A DNA stretch of 64,000 nucleotides, from NCBI GenBank assembly GCA_004123355.1, contig SCHM01000002.1, positions 5,491,569 to 5,555,568 of the forward strand. The letters are read 5' to 3'. Under the pieces are notes generated by a model, which did not search any database, had not been told where the DNA came from, and saw only the letters and a program-made list of their open reading frames with translations. The stretch is from Amphirosellinia nigrospora (lineage: Eukaryota; Ascomycota; Sordariomycetes; Xylariales; Xylariaceae). Both the position numbers and the translations under genes were made by a program. Positions 23,104 through 38,300 of this stretch are shown here, piece by piece; within the stretch, counting starts at the first letter, position 1, and each line of letters starts with the position of its first letter.

Positions 23104-26100
23104 TTTTTCTTAAAGTAATGTTTTATTATATAGTTCTATTATAAATATTAAATTATACTAAAAACTATTTATTTTTAAATTTTTCGAGGTCGAAAAATAT
23201 TAATTTTCCTAGCAGTAATTAGCGCGTATAATCTATACGTATTTATTAATTAAAGCAAATATTACGCCTTAGCGTTAATCTATTTATACTTTACCTTTAT
23301 ATTCCTTATAAAGCTTTTAAATAAGCTAATTATTTAGCTTTAAAAAAAGCTTAGCAAAATACTTCCGTATTTTAAATATATTAGTTTTTATAACGTAGCT
23401 AAAATTATAAAATTATAAACGTTATAAATTCTTACTAATTAATTGTTCTAAATATTCTAGTTTTATTATAAAGTTTTAAACGTTTTAGTTCGTTATTAAA
23501 ATTTATAAATATATTAGTTTTATTATTAAAATATAATTATAATTAATATATTTTATTTTATTTTTATTTACGTATAGTTTATTTTATTTTTAAGTTATAT
23601 TTATAATATTATATAAAAAATAAATCGTAAAACTAATTAATAATAATTTTTTTACGTATTTAGTTATTTATTAAATTAAACGTTAAATTTATTATCGGAA
23701 AACTTTTATTTAAAGTTTTTTTTTTTCTAATTCCTAGCGTAATAACTATTAGAATAAATATCGTTATTATTAGTATAAGCTCTATTAAAAATGCTTATAA
23801 ATCGTCCGATAATAAATTTAAAAAATTAAAATAAAATAAAAAAATAAAATTAACGTAAAAATAACTAAAGCTAAAACTAATATCGATAAAGCTTAATTAA
23901 TAATAATAAATTAAAAATTTATAAAGTTTCGTTTAAAAAATTAAACTAGTATTTAAAATTTAATATAAAAACTATAAATATATTTTTAAAATATAATAAA
24001 ATAGTAATTTTAAGCAAAATCGAATTAAATTAAATATAAAAAAGCTATAAAAAAATATCAAATAAATTAATAATAAATTTAACCTAATTATAAATAAATT
24101 AAAATTTTAGCGTTTTATAAAGTTCTAAAAAAATCAATATATATTTTTGCTAATATCTTACTTTTAACTATATTAAACTAGTAAGCTTTCTACAGTACAA
24201 TAATTAACTTTAATAATATAGCTATAAGTAAAAAAAGAACAACTATAATACCTCCGCCCTATTTTTAAGTATAATAAGCGTAGCGATAATACCCCTGCCC
24301 CTGCCTCCCTTATTGTCCTAAAGGCAATATAAGGAATACTAGAATACATCTTTAATTAAAACAGGTAATAGCAATAGTAGTAAAAATAGTAATAGCAAAG
24401 CAGGCAACCCTAATAATAATCTAGATTTATCAAACAGTAACGCCAGCCATAGCTATAACTATAGCAATAAACGTTATTATTATAAAACCCTATTTTTAAT
24501 TATATTTATAGTAAGAAATATTTATAAAATTAAACATAAAAATATTAGAGTTTTAAACCCGATTAAAACGACTTAAAAAATAAAAAAATCGTTATAAATA
24601 AAAAAATATTATTATATAATATATATATTTTTCCGACGTATTTAAACTATATAAGTTTAATAATATAAAATTATTAAATAATAGCTAAATTTTAAAACTA
24701 TTTAACTACTTTTTATAAGTTCTACCTTTTATAATAAAATAATAAAATTAAGCTTACTAATTGTTATATCTAGCAAAAAGTAAGCTTAAACTTAATATTT
24801 AAAAAACTAGAAAAACGTTTTAAAATATGCCCTAAATACGTTATAAAAAGTTTTTCGAAAATAATTTTTTTTATTTAATATAGCGCAGAATAAAAACGTA
24901 TTTATTTAATTTGTTTAATATAAACTATAATATGCCCGTAAAAACAAAACTTTAGCGCAAAATAATTTTAATTAATAAAGTATTATAAAAATATCTGCGA
25001 TTAATAGAAATAATCGTTAATTATATTTATTTAAAAATATTAAAATAAAATATATAAAAAAATTAATAAACGTATTATAAATATAAAATAAAAAATAAAG
25101 TATAAGTTTTTAAACGTTAAACTTTTTTACGATTACTTAAAAAATAATAATAGAAACTTTTAGAATTTACGTTTTAAATATAATAATTATAAATATTTTA
25201 ATTATTATTAATTAAAAAATAAATATTAATCCTGTTATAAATATTATTATTTTAATAGTAAGCGTAATAAATAACGCAATAAAATTATAATAAAAATTAT
25301 AACTATTATAAAAAAACAATAAAAAAATGCTTATAAAAATAAAACGTAATAATAAAAATAAAAAACATAATAACAGTCGTAATAATAATTAAAACCATAG
25401 CTATAATTATAACCGCAGCTATAACCACAGCTATAACTATAATAGCGATCGTAAGCGTTACTATAATAAAAAACGTAATAGCTATTATAGCGTATACTAA
25501 GCTAATAACGCACGTTTAAATAAAAAAAATCTAAATATAATACTAACAAAGGATATTAAGTAATAGTACTTCTTATTATATATTTAGTTTAGCTTTTATT
25601 TATTATAAATATAAAAAATATAAATTATTTAATATTTTTATTTTATATATAAAAAAAAGCTATATTTTGTTAAAATATATAACGCGTATTAATACCTTTT
25701 TATTTATCGCTTTTAAACGATATATATACGGATATTATATTTAAAATATTATTTTTATAAAATAAAACTTTTTAATATTTAAGCTAATATAAATTAGCTA
25801 AAAAAAGTATAATTAAAAATAAATATTTTTAATAATAATTTGTTTTTTAATAAAATAAATTAAATAAAATCTTTAAATCGGAAATATTTATATTTAAAAT
25901 TAAATATAAACGTATATAATAAAGCTTTACGTTTAAGCTATATATATTTTTAATTTTACGTACGCGTTTCGCTAACCGGTTAAAATATAAAAATATATGC
26001 TAATTTAAATATAAATAGAACTATAATCGGTAATAAATATTTTAATACGTTAAAATATATAATAAAAAAACATAAAGCTAAATAATTACTATTAAAATAA

Positions 26101-29100
26101 ATATATAAAAATATATTAGGTTAAATTTAAGTTTTTATTATAAAAAATCAATAATAATAAACTTAAAATTATAAATACGAAAAAAAAATTAAGTTATAAA
26201 TAAAAAACTATAACTAAATATATTAATTAATAATAATTTCTTTTACTTTTATAAAACCGTTATTAATTATTTTAAAAACATTATTACTTTTTATAACTTC
26301 GATAATTTTACTATTAATTTCAAGGTTTTAGTTTATAGTTATAAATATATATAAAAAATTACTAATATATGTATTATAACTATTATAGTTAATAAAGCGT
26401 ATATTTATAAGTTAAATATAAGCTATTATTTATTAACCGTAACTTTTATTTTATAGCAGTATATAAAATACAATAAATATTATAATAAACGTAAAAACTT
26501 TTAAAATTATCCTAATTATTAATATTATAATACTCTAGTTAAAATAAATAAAAATATTAAACTAGGATAATCCGTAAAAATTATAATAGTAGCGTATATA
26601 TTAACTTATAAAAATTAACTATAAAAACTCTAGCTATCGCAATAGTTATTTTAGCAGTATTATTAGCTAAAATAATTAGTTCAAGATTTCTAGCTACTTT
26701 AAATTTGCTTATTACTATAAATGCTAAATTTAATATAACGCTAATTAATAGCTACTATAACCGATATAATACTAATAGAACTAATGTTTATAAATAAATT
26801 AGCTAATCCTATAGTTACCCTTATAGTAATACCTGGTAAAACTAGCAACCGCGCTACTAGTTTTACGTAAAAAACAGCATTTTTACTCCTAGCTATTAAT
26901 ATTTTTAACGTTTAGCTTTTAAATACTCTTTTTATTAACGTAGTATATAACCTTATTATAAATATTAAAACTGCGCCACTATTAAAAAAACTATATATTA
27001 GTATTAAAAAAGCTTTTTAAATTTAAGCTTCTAGAAATATATTCTATTTTAAATATTAAAAAGCTTATAAATTTCTTTAAAAATATAACTAATAATAATA
27101 TTTATATTTATACTAAAAAGCTTTTAAAGCAGCTAAGTTTGCTAAAATTATTAAAGCTTATAATATTTAAATAAATAAAAAAGGTTAATATTTTTAAAAT
27201 AAAACAGTTTAAAATTCTTTTTATTAATAATTAGTAAAAATAAAGCTAAATATAAAAGCTTATCTTTTTAGTTAAAAAAATATAAAAGTTTTTAATAAAA
27301 CTTATAATATAATTTATAAAATAGGTTATATAATTTAAATAAATAAAACCATACTTTTTACGTACCTTATATTTATTATTTAAAAAAAGGTTTATAGCAT
27401 AAATAAAAGCTAAATAGTTATTAATTTATAATAGCTTAATAAAATTGCTATCCTTAATAGCTATCTTTTTTTTATAAAATAAAATAATTAAAACTTTTAT
27501 AAAAAAGCTTATATTATTTACGTTAATATAATAAGTTTTTTTATTAATTCTTAGTTTATCTTAACTATAAAATAGGTTTATTATTATTAGTTTTTATAAT
27601 ATAAATATATCTAATATTATTAATAAAATATATAAATTCCCCTAATATATTTAAAAGTATATAAATAAATTTTTTATTCTTATTTTATTTTTATTATTAT
27701 TTTATTAATAATATTATTTTTTTTAATATATTTAAAAAATATATAATATTTAAATATTATTTTTAGTTTATTTAGTTAAAAAATATTGTTATATTACTAA
27801 AAAAATTTTTTATTAGTTATTTTTTTATTAAACTTTTTAAATTTTATATTAATATTTTAAGAATATTATATTATTAAACGTATATAAACGTTTAAATAGT
27901 TTATATTTTTTAAAAACTTTTAAACTTTTAAGTAATATTTCGGTATAAATAGATTTTTCTGCAACTTTTTTTTTTATTACGTATAATTAGCTAAGCTTTT
28001 ATAAAAACGTAAAATAGCTTTATTAACTAAAAATTATTAAAAAAAAAAAATAATAAATAACAACTTAAATTATTAAATATTATATATAAACTATATATTA
28101 TAACCTTATATTAACTAAAATAGTTTTTTTTAATATTATTTAAAACGCTATTTATTTTAAAACCACGCTTTATTATTATAACCTAAATTATATCCTATAT
28201 TTATAAATTAATAAATATTTCGAACAAAATTTCAGTATTATAATCTTTTATATTAAATTAAGTTTTAAATAAAAACTAAACAAATTTATACTTTTTATAT
28301 AAATATAGTTAATTATATACTTAAGTTAATATTTATTATAAGCTAAAACTAAATACGGCCTTTTTAAACAAAAAATAATATATTTTATATAAACTACAAA
28401 AAAGCTTCATATAATAATTTATTTAAATAAACACTATATAATAGTTCTAACGGATTATTTAGTTATAAAAACATTATTAATTAAACCTTATTAAATACTT
28501 TTACTACTAATAAAATAAATAATTAGTTATTAATTTATCCGTTTATTTATAAATATAACTTTTAAATATTCTACTTATTAAAACGTTTTAACTATATTTT
28601 AAATACGCTAAATCGACTTATAGCAATATAAAATACTATAAACTTAAAAAATAAATTAAAACAATTATAAAACTTACTATATTAAACTCTATATAAAATA
28701 TAATAAAATATATTACGGAAATAATAATAAATAACACGTTTAAACACAATTTCAAGCTAAAATATAAAATAAACCCTTATTATAAAAAAATTTTAAACAA
28801 ACTTTGCTAAAATTAATTTTATAAACTATATAATAATAAAAACGCTATTGTTTTTTCTAAAGCTAAATATTTATTTTTTATTACAAACGGTTTAATTTAT
28901 AATAAACACAAAAAATTAAACAATTCTACGTTCTATATACAATATAAACAAATATTATATATTATATATAATAAAAAGCATTATTTCAGATTTAACTATA
29001 TAATAAAACCTTAAAACTATATCGATTTATAAAAATTATAATATATTAAAAAACTATAAATATTATTTAAAATATAACGTTAATTATAATAATAAAAAAA

Positions 29101-30597
29101 TTAATAAATAGCTTATGCTTAATTAAACCTAAAAACATATTATTAATATAAAAATTATAATTAATTTTATTTATTACTATTTTTATTAAATTATAAAATA
29201 TTTTATAACAATTAAACAGCTTTAATATATATAATTATATAATAATAGTTTTTATTATACGTTTAAACAAACATTTATAATCCCCGGCAATATAAAATAT
29301 ACCGCCAAAAACTAAGCAATAATTTTAATTAAATAATTATTTTTAAATAATTAAAATATCCCTAAAAAAATTATTTTTAATCGCGATTATAAGTTTATTT
29401 TAATCTTTAAAATATATAAAAAGCATTAAATATTAAATTATTAATAATTATTATATATTATTTGCAAAAAAATAATTTATCCGAAAAAAAAAACTAAACG
29501 ATTAAAATTATAATATATTTTATAATATATATACTTTAAATTAAACTAGCTTAATATAATTCCCGTTTATAATAAAATTTTAATTTTATATTTTTATAAG
29601 CTATATAATTTACTTTATATAAATAGTTATTTAAGTTTAAGTTTTTCTTTTTAATATATTATAAGCTAAATAAATATATATAATTTTAAAAATAAAGTTT
29701 TTATGTAATTATTTATAATAAAATACTAAATTAGCTATAAATTTTGCTATTATTATAGCAAAAAAACATTTTAATAATAAGCATTAAATATTAAATTTAA
29801 ACTAAATAAAATTTTTTTTTATATAATAATTATTATTTGCTTAGTAAGCTTTTTAAAAAATATTTGTAGTAATAAGCTAAACTTTAGATTATTAAGCGCA
29901 AAATTAGCAACCTAGCTTATAAATTAAACTTTTTTAAACATTATATATACCTTATTATTTTATTGCGTAATTATAATTATATAAAAATAATAAAAACCTT
30001 TTTAAGCGAATAATATTATTATTAAAACTTATTAAAGCTGATTAATACTTTAATAATAATAATAAAATAATATCTATAAAATTAAAATTATATTTAAATA
30101 TTATTTTAACTAAAAAAAAACAATTTCGATTATTTAATTAAATAAAAAAAATAAAATTATAAATATAATTATAATATTGTATATTATTTTTAATATTTAT
30201 AAAAATTTATTAACGAATATTAATTTAAATATAATCTCTGCTTTATATTACTAAAGAAAAAAAAATCTTCTATAGGGCTATTACTTAAACTTATACTTAA
30301 AACAAAAAAATAAAAACAAGCGCTTTTATAATAGGCTATATAAAGTAATTACTAAAGCTTTAATACTAAATCCTATTAATATCCCTATTATTAACGCCTT
30401 AGCACTTAACGTATTTATAAATAAATCTCTTACTCTTCGATAAAGCTTTAAATTATAATAACTTATAAATAAAATAGTAAAAAAATAAAACAAATAATAA
30501 TATTACTTAATATTATATAAAAAAATTATAATTATAATATAGCTTAGCTAGATTAATCTATTAAAGTTAGCAAAGATTTTTCTATACCTTAGTATTT

Positions 30598-30790
30598 TAA
30601 TAAAGCTTTTAAAAGGTTTATTTACTAATAGCTTCTTTGCATAAAACGTAAAAAAAAACTACTTAATAATACTTATATTTAAATAAATAGCTAGTATACT
30701 ATTAGTTAAAAATCTATTATTAAATCTACTACGTAAATCTAATAATAAATTCTCTTTTTTTAATTAAGCTTTACTTTATAACTTATAATA
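30598..30790 (+). repeat. Family B LTR, right end of element (strongly mutated)
   Basis: This 193-bp repeat aligns with 22911-23103 over its full length. The hairpin core is largely erased by C-to-T and G-to-A change, unlike the other three copies. The right-hand palindrome (AATCTATTATTA...CTAATAATAAATT) is still recognisable. Confidence 0.7.
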
Positions 30791-31346
30791 TTCTTTTTAT
30801 TTAGCTATTTTTAAATAGCTACGTTTAAAACTAATAATAAGCACTAGAACTTTTGTTTTATTAGCTATTTTTTATTTTCGGCTTAAATAACGTTAATTTA
30901 AAAAAAAGCATATATTTTAACGCTAATTAATTATTATATTAGTATAGCTTAATTAAGTATTAATTTACTTTTTATATTTTATTAAGCTTGTTTAAAGTAT
31001 TTTTATATATTTAAGCAATTCGACCGCTATTTTTTAGGGCTATGTTTTAAAATAAAACGTTATATAAATAGCAAAAAATTTTTTATATTTTTTAATCTAA
31101 ATATTTTTAAACGTAAAACAGCTAAGCTTTTTAGTCCTTTATAGATTTTTTATCGATAAAAAGCTTATTTATAAGTTTAGCGATTAAACGTTAAATTATT
31201 ATATTTGTTAGCTTATAAGCAAATAAAAAAGTTTATTTTTTAAAGTTATCTATAATAAAAAAAAGCTTTGCTTTTAAGCTATTTAAAAATAAAAAAATTA
31301 TTATTTTATTAAGGACCTAGATTAATAAAAAATGTATTTTAATATA

Positions 31347-31511
31347 TAATAAGTTATAGTTATATAACTAAAGAATATATTATAAATTAAAAAGTAAAAA
31401 AAAAAAAAAAACAGCTTAATAGCAGCGAACTAACAGCTATATATATATAAATAACTAACACCCTTGGTTTTTAAACTTTAAGGATATAGGTTTACGACCT
31501 AGCTTATAACA
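31347..31511 (+). repeat. LTR-like repeat family A, copy 2
   Basis: A 165-bp direct copy of 21834-22003. It starts TAATAAGTTATAG (TG mutated to TA) and ends CTAGCTTATAACA, with the terminal CA preserved. Confidence 0.75.
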
Positions 31512-34047
31512 CTTTTATTTATATTATTTATATTATAGTTAGTTTATATAAATTTATATTTAAAATAATAGTTTTTAAAGTTATATATTTATGTTATATT
31601 TAAAAAGTTATATATTTATTTTTTATTTAGCTTAAAGTTAAAAAAAAACCAATATTAGCTTTTTTATTAAACTATTTATTATTTTTTAAAATTATAAAAA
31701 AAAATAACTTTAAAAATATAATAATAATAACGTTTTAATAATAAATAATAAATTTTTATATTTAAAAAAATAACTTATATAAATCGTAAAACTATTATAT
31801 ATATAAATTTTAAACTATAAAATTTATAAAATTTTACGTATAATTATTAAAACAAATAATTATTTAAGCTTTTTTTATATAAATAAAATAAATAAAACTT
31901 ATATTAAAATAATATTATATTAAACATAACTAATAGCTATTTATATTTAATATAAAATATAAGCAAGCTATTAAGTTAAAATAAAAGCTATTAGTATATA
32001 ATAAATAATATATTTTATTTTATTTTTAATTAAAATATTTTTAAAAATTAAAATAATAACTATATATAAATTAACTCGTAAACTTTAAAATATTTAAAAA
32101 TATATATTTAAGCTATAGCTTTTAAAAAAACGTAATATAATATATAAATATTATAATATAAAAAAAAAAAAATATATAATTGTTTAATATAATAAACGTT
32201 ATTATAAATTTTATTAATAAGTTTATTATAGCTATAAAAATAGTTTATAATAAAAATAATAAATAAATAATATAATAAAGTTTAAAAAACTTAAAAATTA
32301 TTATATAAAAAAATAAGTTATTATTAGTTTAATAAATCGAAATTATTTATAAAGCTATAAAAAATAGCTAAATTAAAAAATTTAAAAGCTTAAACGTAAA
32401 AAAAATATTTTTATTAGTTTAATAAATCAAAATTAATTTATAAAAGCTATAAAAATTTATAGCCTAAAAAATAATAATTAGCTTATAAACTAAAAGCACG
32501 TTTTATAAATTATATACGAAGATTTTTAATTTATAAATAATTTAAAAAAAAAATAAGCTATATAAATAAATTATTTAACGATTTAAAAACAAACCGTATA
32601 TAATTTATAAAACTAATTAAAGTTTTATAATTTTTTTAGTTATAGTTTTATTTTTAAAATTATTTAATTTATTATTTTATTTTTATATATATAATATATT
32701 ATTTTTAACTTTTAATTTTTATGTTTTTATTAAATTAATATTATTTAAAATAATATTAGTTTTATATAAACTATATTATTTTTATTTTATAAAATCGGTT
32801 TTTTTATAATTTAATAAAAACTTTTATATTTAAATAATTTATTTATATAATATAAATAAAAAATAATTATAAAACGATTATAAAACTTATTAATAATATA
32901 TTTAAACTTTGTTTAATTTTTAAATACGCTTAAAATATATAATAAAACAAATAATAATAAAATTTTTATAAGTATTATATTATTATATTTAAATTTAAGC
33001 TTTTAATAAAACGTTAATAAAACGTTAGCAAAATAAATTTAATATATTAATAAAACATAATTAATTTATAAAACTTAAAAAGTTATAAAATATAATTATT
33101 ATTTTTTATTATTTTTATAAAATTTATAATATTATATACTTTTTAAAAATAAAAAAGCAAATTTAAAAAATTTATATTTTAAATTTAATAAATCGTTAAT
33201 AATAAAAAATATAAAACTAATATATTTACTTAAATTATATATTAAAATATAATAATATATAACGTTTTTTTTATTATAGTTTAATAATTTTTAGTTTATA
33301 AACTATTAATAAACTAAAAGCGCTATATTTATAAATTATTAATAAATTATAAATAATTTATAAACATTTATAAAAATAAAAATATATATTATCGGTTATA
33401 AGCTTATTAATAATTAAGATTTTTTTTTTAAAAAAAAAAAATAATAAAAGCAAAAATAAAGCAAAGCTACTACGCTTTTATAATAATAAATAAAATTTAA
33501 TAATATATTAATAATTTATTTATAATTTATAATAAATTTAAAAAATTTATAAAAATTATAATTTATTAAATAATATTAATAATAAACGTTTAATATATAA
33601 AATAATATATCATTAAAAACAAAAAATTTAGTTTTATAATTATTAATATTTTAAAAATAATTTATTATTTAGGTTATATTTTAAAAAAAAAAAAATACGT
33701 AAAAATTAATAAAATAAAAATAATAAAAATAGTAAAAAAATATTTATATTTAAATATTATTAGTAAAAAGCTTTATTGCTTTTATATATTTTTTTTTATG
33801 CTTATTTGCTATTTTTTTTTTATATTATTAAAAAAACTATAAATAATAAATAAATATAATATAATAAATATAAACTAATATTTAAAGTTTTATAAAATAT
33901 ATATAAAATATATATAATTTATTAAAGCTATAACTATTAATTAAAACTAGTTTATATTATTTATGTTTTTTTAATATTAATATTTTTTTTATTAAAATAA
34001 ATATTTTAAAATATATTATAAATAAATAATTTTATAAGCTTATAAAG
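31512..34047. other. AT-saturated DNA, no recognisable structure
   Basis: About 2.5 kb of extremely AT-rich sequence with scattered homopolymer runs. No paired repeats, motifs or frames were identified. Confidence 0.55.
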
Positions 34048-34330
34048 TGTGACGGAGTAGCCCCACTTTAACCTAAGTACGCTAACCTTGCTAGCTTGCT
34101 TAGGTAAAACTAAAGCACGCTAGCCTAGCTAGCTTGCTTAGGTAAAAATAGAGCATATAGAACGTATTAATAAGCTTAGGTATATTTAAGCTTATAAACG
34201 GGCTTAATAAGCTTTATTAGCTTTAAATAGGTTAATTATATTTATATACGTATATATATATAAATATAAAACTATAAACTAGATTTTATAGTTAAATTTA
34301 ATTTATTAGATTTTTTAAAACTATTTTAAT
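34048..34330 (+). repeat. LTR-like terminus TGTGACGGAGTAGCC with internal 38-bp duplication
   Basis: A sharp GC-normal start (TGTGACGGAGTAGCCCCAC) emerges from AT-only DNA, in the style of a fungal LTR 5' end. Two near-identical 38-bp units follow (CTAGCTTGCTTAGGTAAAA occurs twice, near 34091 and 34129). The sequence then decays into AT-rich DNA and the right edge cannot be placed. No second copy was found in the window, so it may be a solo LTR or one end of an element whose partner is erased. Confidence 0.5.
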
Positions 34331-35128
34331 ATGTTTATTTATATATATATTAATTTAATTTTTTTATTAAATTATAAAAGTACGCTAGTATTTTATAATT
34401 ATAAGCTTAATTTGTTCGTAAAACCGGTATTTTTTAAAATATAATAATTTTTTTAAATTAATAATATAATTTTATTTTTTTTTAAATTTTTTTAATTTTA
34501 GCTAATTATATAATATAATAATATATAATATTAAACTAAATACTTTAAACTTATTTTATAAGCTTTTTTAATTTTTATATATAATATATATTATTTTTGC
34601 TAATAAGCTTATATATTATTATATCGGAAAGCTTATTAGCTATTTTAAAAAACGTAATTTTTAAAAAATAATAAAATTAGCTATTATAATATATTAAGTT
34701 TTAAATATATATAAAAAATAAAATATTTAAAGTATAATAAACTTTAATATTTTTAAAATAAGTTTATTTTAAAGCAACTATTAAAACTTTTTATAAAAAA
34801 TAAAATTATTAAAGATTTAAAATAAAACGTTTATTAAGCTTATTTATAAAATTTAGCTAAATAAAATAAGCTAGCAAATAATATAAACTAACCGAAAAAA
34901 CTATTTATTTATAAGCTAACCGAGCTTATAAAAATAAAAATTAAAAAATAATTTATTAATTAATAAATAAAATATTTTAAATATATTTTAATATTTAGTA
35001 CTATAATAATTAAATATAACGTTATATTTAATTAGATTAATAAAACTATTATTTTTTTATTTTAAAATAATATTAATAAAAATTAATATAAAAAATATTT
35101 AACGCTTTAAAACTTAATTAATATATTA

Positions 35129-35350
35129 TGAAAGTCACGGGTGGCTAACCAGATACGGATATAGATACAGTAGGTCTTGTAGGGACCTACCTAGAGTTAT
35201 ATGATTAGCTTTATTGTGCATATATACAAAATCCTTATAGATAGAATTAGCCGCTAGATCTTAAATCTAGCTTAATATTTTTCGATTAATATATAAATAG
35301 GACCTTAACTAAAAGTTTTATTTTTATAAAAGATATTAATTATAATAATT
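35129..35350 (+). repeat. Left LTR of Ty3/Gypsy-type element
   Basis: About 222 bp beginning TGAAAGTCACGGGTGGCTAA. It aligns with 41759-41976 through words such as GTCACGGGTGGCTAACCAGAT, CCTACCTAGAGTTA, TAGAATTAGCCGC and ATATATAAATAGGACC. The end is placed to within a few bases. Confidence 0.8.
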
Positions 35351-38300
35351 AAGAGATTAATATTATTTAATTTTAATATTTTTTTAAATTTTAATTTATT
35401 TAATATTTTTTTCGAATAAATATATTAATTTGTATAACTTATATTATAGCTAACTATATTAATTAAAATTTATTTTTTTAATTTTAGATTTAGATCGACG
35501 TTAAAATAAAATCCTTGATATTATATTAGATATAATTAACGCTAAAGCAAAGATTTTTAATAATGCTAAATTATAATATAAAATAATAATATAGCTATTA
35601 CGGCTAATATAGCTTACGTAGCTACTTAAAAAAAGTTGCTTTTAATTTAGCAATTTAATTAATTTATATTTTTATATTTATAAAAATATCCTAAAAAATA
35701 AATTTTATTAATGTTTTTTTGTTTAATTTGTTTTTGTATTTATTGCCGATATTTATATAGCCGGTTATATTGTAGCTAAAAATAAAGAAAAAAAGATAAG
35801 TTTTAAAATGTTTTTAAAAACTTTATTTTTAATATTTATAAATAGTTTTTATAAAAAATACTTTAATTTATTATAATATATTAAATATAGATTATTTTAT
35901 ATAATTAGGTTTAAGCGATTATTAATAAACTAGCTATTTTAGCGGTTTAAAATAATAAACTAAGCTTTTATTTTATTATTATTATAAAAATTAATAAGGC
36001 TATATTTCTGGATTTTAATAGTTATATAAACTAAATAGCTTTTAATAACGCTTATATTAAAAACTATAAAGCTTTTTTTTAAAAAATAAAAGTTTAATGT
36101 TTAATATTTATATTTATAACTATTTAATTTAAAATTTTACTAAAAAATAATATCGCTAATATTAATTTTAGCAATATTTTAAACGTTATAAGATTATTAT
36201 AGTATAAAAAAAAAAAAAAATTAATACGATTAATAAAAAAATTGCTATATTTTAAGCTAAACTTAATATAAAAAAAAAAATTAAATAAAACTAACTAAAT
36301 TATTACTAATTTAGTTAAAAATAACCGTAATATTATTTTATTTAACGTAAGTACTACTAAAAATAATAAACGTACTAAAAATTAAACAAAATCGAAGTAT
36401 AAGTTTTTTTTAATAATTTTGCTTAAAATAAAATTAATTTTAAAAATAATTTTAAACTATAATTAACTGCTTAATAATTAATTATAATTAGTTTATTATA
36501 AACGGCGTAAAAATAAATAATATTAAATTATATTTAAAAAATAAAATTACTAAAAAATTTATAGCTTTATTTAAAAAAAAAAACCTAAACTAAATTATAA
36601 TATTTAAAAAATTAATAAAATATTTAAATAATAATATATAAATATTAACCGAAAAGAAAAAACTTATATAAAATAAACCGCTTTTAAATTAAAATTTTTA
36701 AAAAGTTTTAAAGCTTTAAAAATAGTTTCGCTTGTTTTATTAAAAAATAAAATATTTTATTTTCGCTATAAAAAAAAAGTTTTATATTCGATTTTTTATT
36801 TGTTTTAAAAATTAAATACTAAATAAATATTTAAATAAAATATATACTTATAAAATATTTATTTTATATATTAAATAGCTTGTTTATAATCTAAAAAAAA
36901 CTAACGCTAAAAATAAAAGCTGTAAAATAGCTTTAAATAATATTAATAGCTTAAATATAAGTACTAGCACCGGTTTAAGCTGCTCGACCTTTTATACTTA
37001 GTTTAGAAGTAATAGATTTTTTATTTTTAATAGCAATAATAATAATAATAAATCGTTTATATTTTTAGTAAACTAAGAATTTAATTTATTATAAACGAAA
37101 TAAAGTAGTTATTAAAAAAAAAAAGTATTTTTATTATTAAAATATAGCTACGTTTTAAAAAATACCCGGTAAAAGCGAAAATAGCAGCTAAATAAAAAGT
37201 ATAACTAGCCGCCTTATATGCTTAATACGGACAAAAAAATAATAAAAAAAAGTTTTAGAAAAAAATATAAAAAAAGTTTAACTTTAAAGAAAATAAACTC
37301 TTTTTTAAAAAAACGTTAGCAAATAAAAATATTAATAATAAAAAAGATTTTTTAAACCTATATTTTAGAAAAAAATCGTTTTAGTACTATATATTTTAGT
37401 ACTAAATAAAAAAGTATTTATTATTTATAACTGTTTTACTAATATAAAAACTAACGGATATTTTTTTATAAACAAATATATGTAAAATATATAATAAATA
37501 AATTAAACGTTTTTATTAAAAATAAGTTTAAACTAAAAATAATCTTAAATTAATATATTAATTTTAATAATAATATAAAAAGTTTTGCTAATAAATTTCT
37601 GCTATAAAAAAAAAACTTAAAAAAACTTTTAATTATAATTAAAAAACGATTTTATTATAAACAAAATATTTTATAAAACCTATAATATATTATTTAATTT
37701 TTAATAATATAATTATTTTTTTTATTAAAAATACCCTTTAACTACCTAAAAAACGCGTTTTTTTAAACTAATAAACCCGAAGCGTTTAAATAATACTTTA
37801 AATTATAGCATTTAATAACCTAATAATAAAGTTTTAAAGCGCTATAGAAAATATAGTACTTTATATTATAAATATAACCTTATTTCGTAAGCTTATAATA
37901 TTAACGGACTTTTATTTTTAAACGTAATATTTAATAAAACGCTACAAAAAATTAGCTAATTTTTTCGGTATAACTATTATATTTAAAAAAAAAAATCCTT
38001 AAGCTAATAAAATAACTTATAAAATAACGTATTATTTTTAAAAAAATCCGATTTAATAACTACTATAATAAAAACTAGCTAAAATAAACTACTAATTAGC
38101 TATTACTAATAATGTAAAGCTTAACCCCTAAACGTGCGCGAAATACCTTACCTACAAAGTTGGCGTAAAAACATAATAAACATAAGCTATATTAGTTACA
38201 AAAAAATATAATAAAATAATATAAACACCGACCAATCGTGGATATTATAATAATTAAGCTGCTTTATTTTTATAACGCATATTTTGCGAAAAAACAATAG

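Larger units (their letters stand above)
22911..30790. mobile_element. LTR retrotransposon family B (fossil), 7.9 kb
   Basis: Two 193-bp direct repeats bound 7.5 kb of interior. The better preserved patches in the left third (about 24.24-24.44 and 25.26-25.50 kb) have Asn/Arg/Tyr-rich low-complexity coding bias like a gag region, which suggests left-to-right orientation. No polymerase motif was identified with confidence. The superfamily is open; the TGATAG...TTATAACA-type ends would suit Ty1/copia. The element is saturated with RIP-type change and broken throughout. Confidence 0.65.
21834..31511. mobile_element. Nested LTR-element cluster bounded by family A repeats (fossil)
   Basis: Two direct family A repeats (170 and 165 bp) flank 9.3 kb that contains a complete family B element (22911-30790) and one extra family B LTR (22473-22664). 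Without the inserted material the family A interior is only about 1.2 kb, so A was probably a short non-autonomous LTR element that B later entered. Everything is heavily mutated and non-functional. Relative order (A older, B younger) is inferred from nesting. No clear target duplications were found. Confidence 0.6.
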
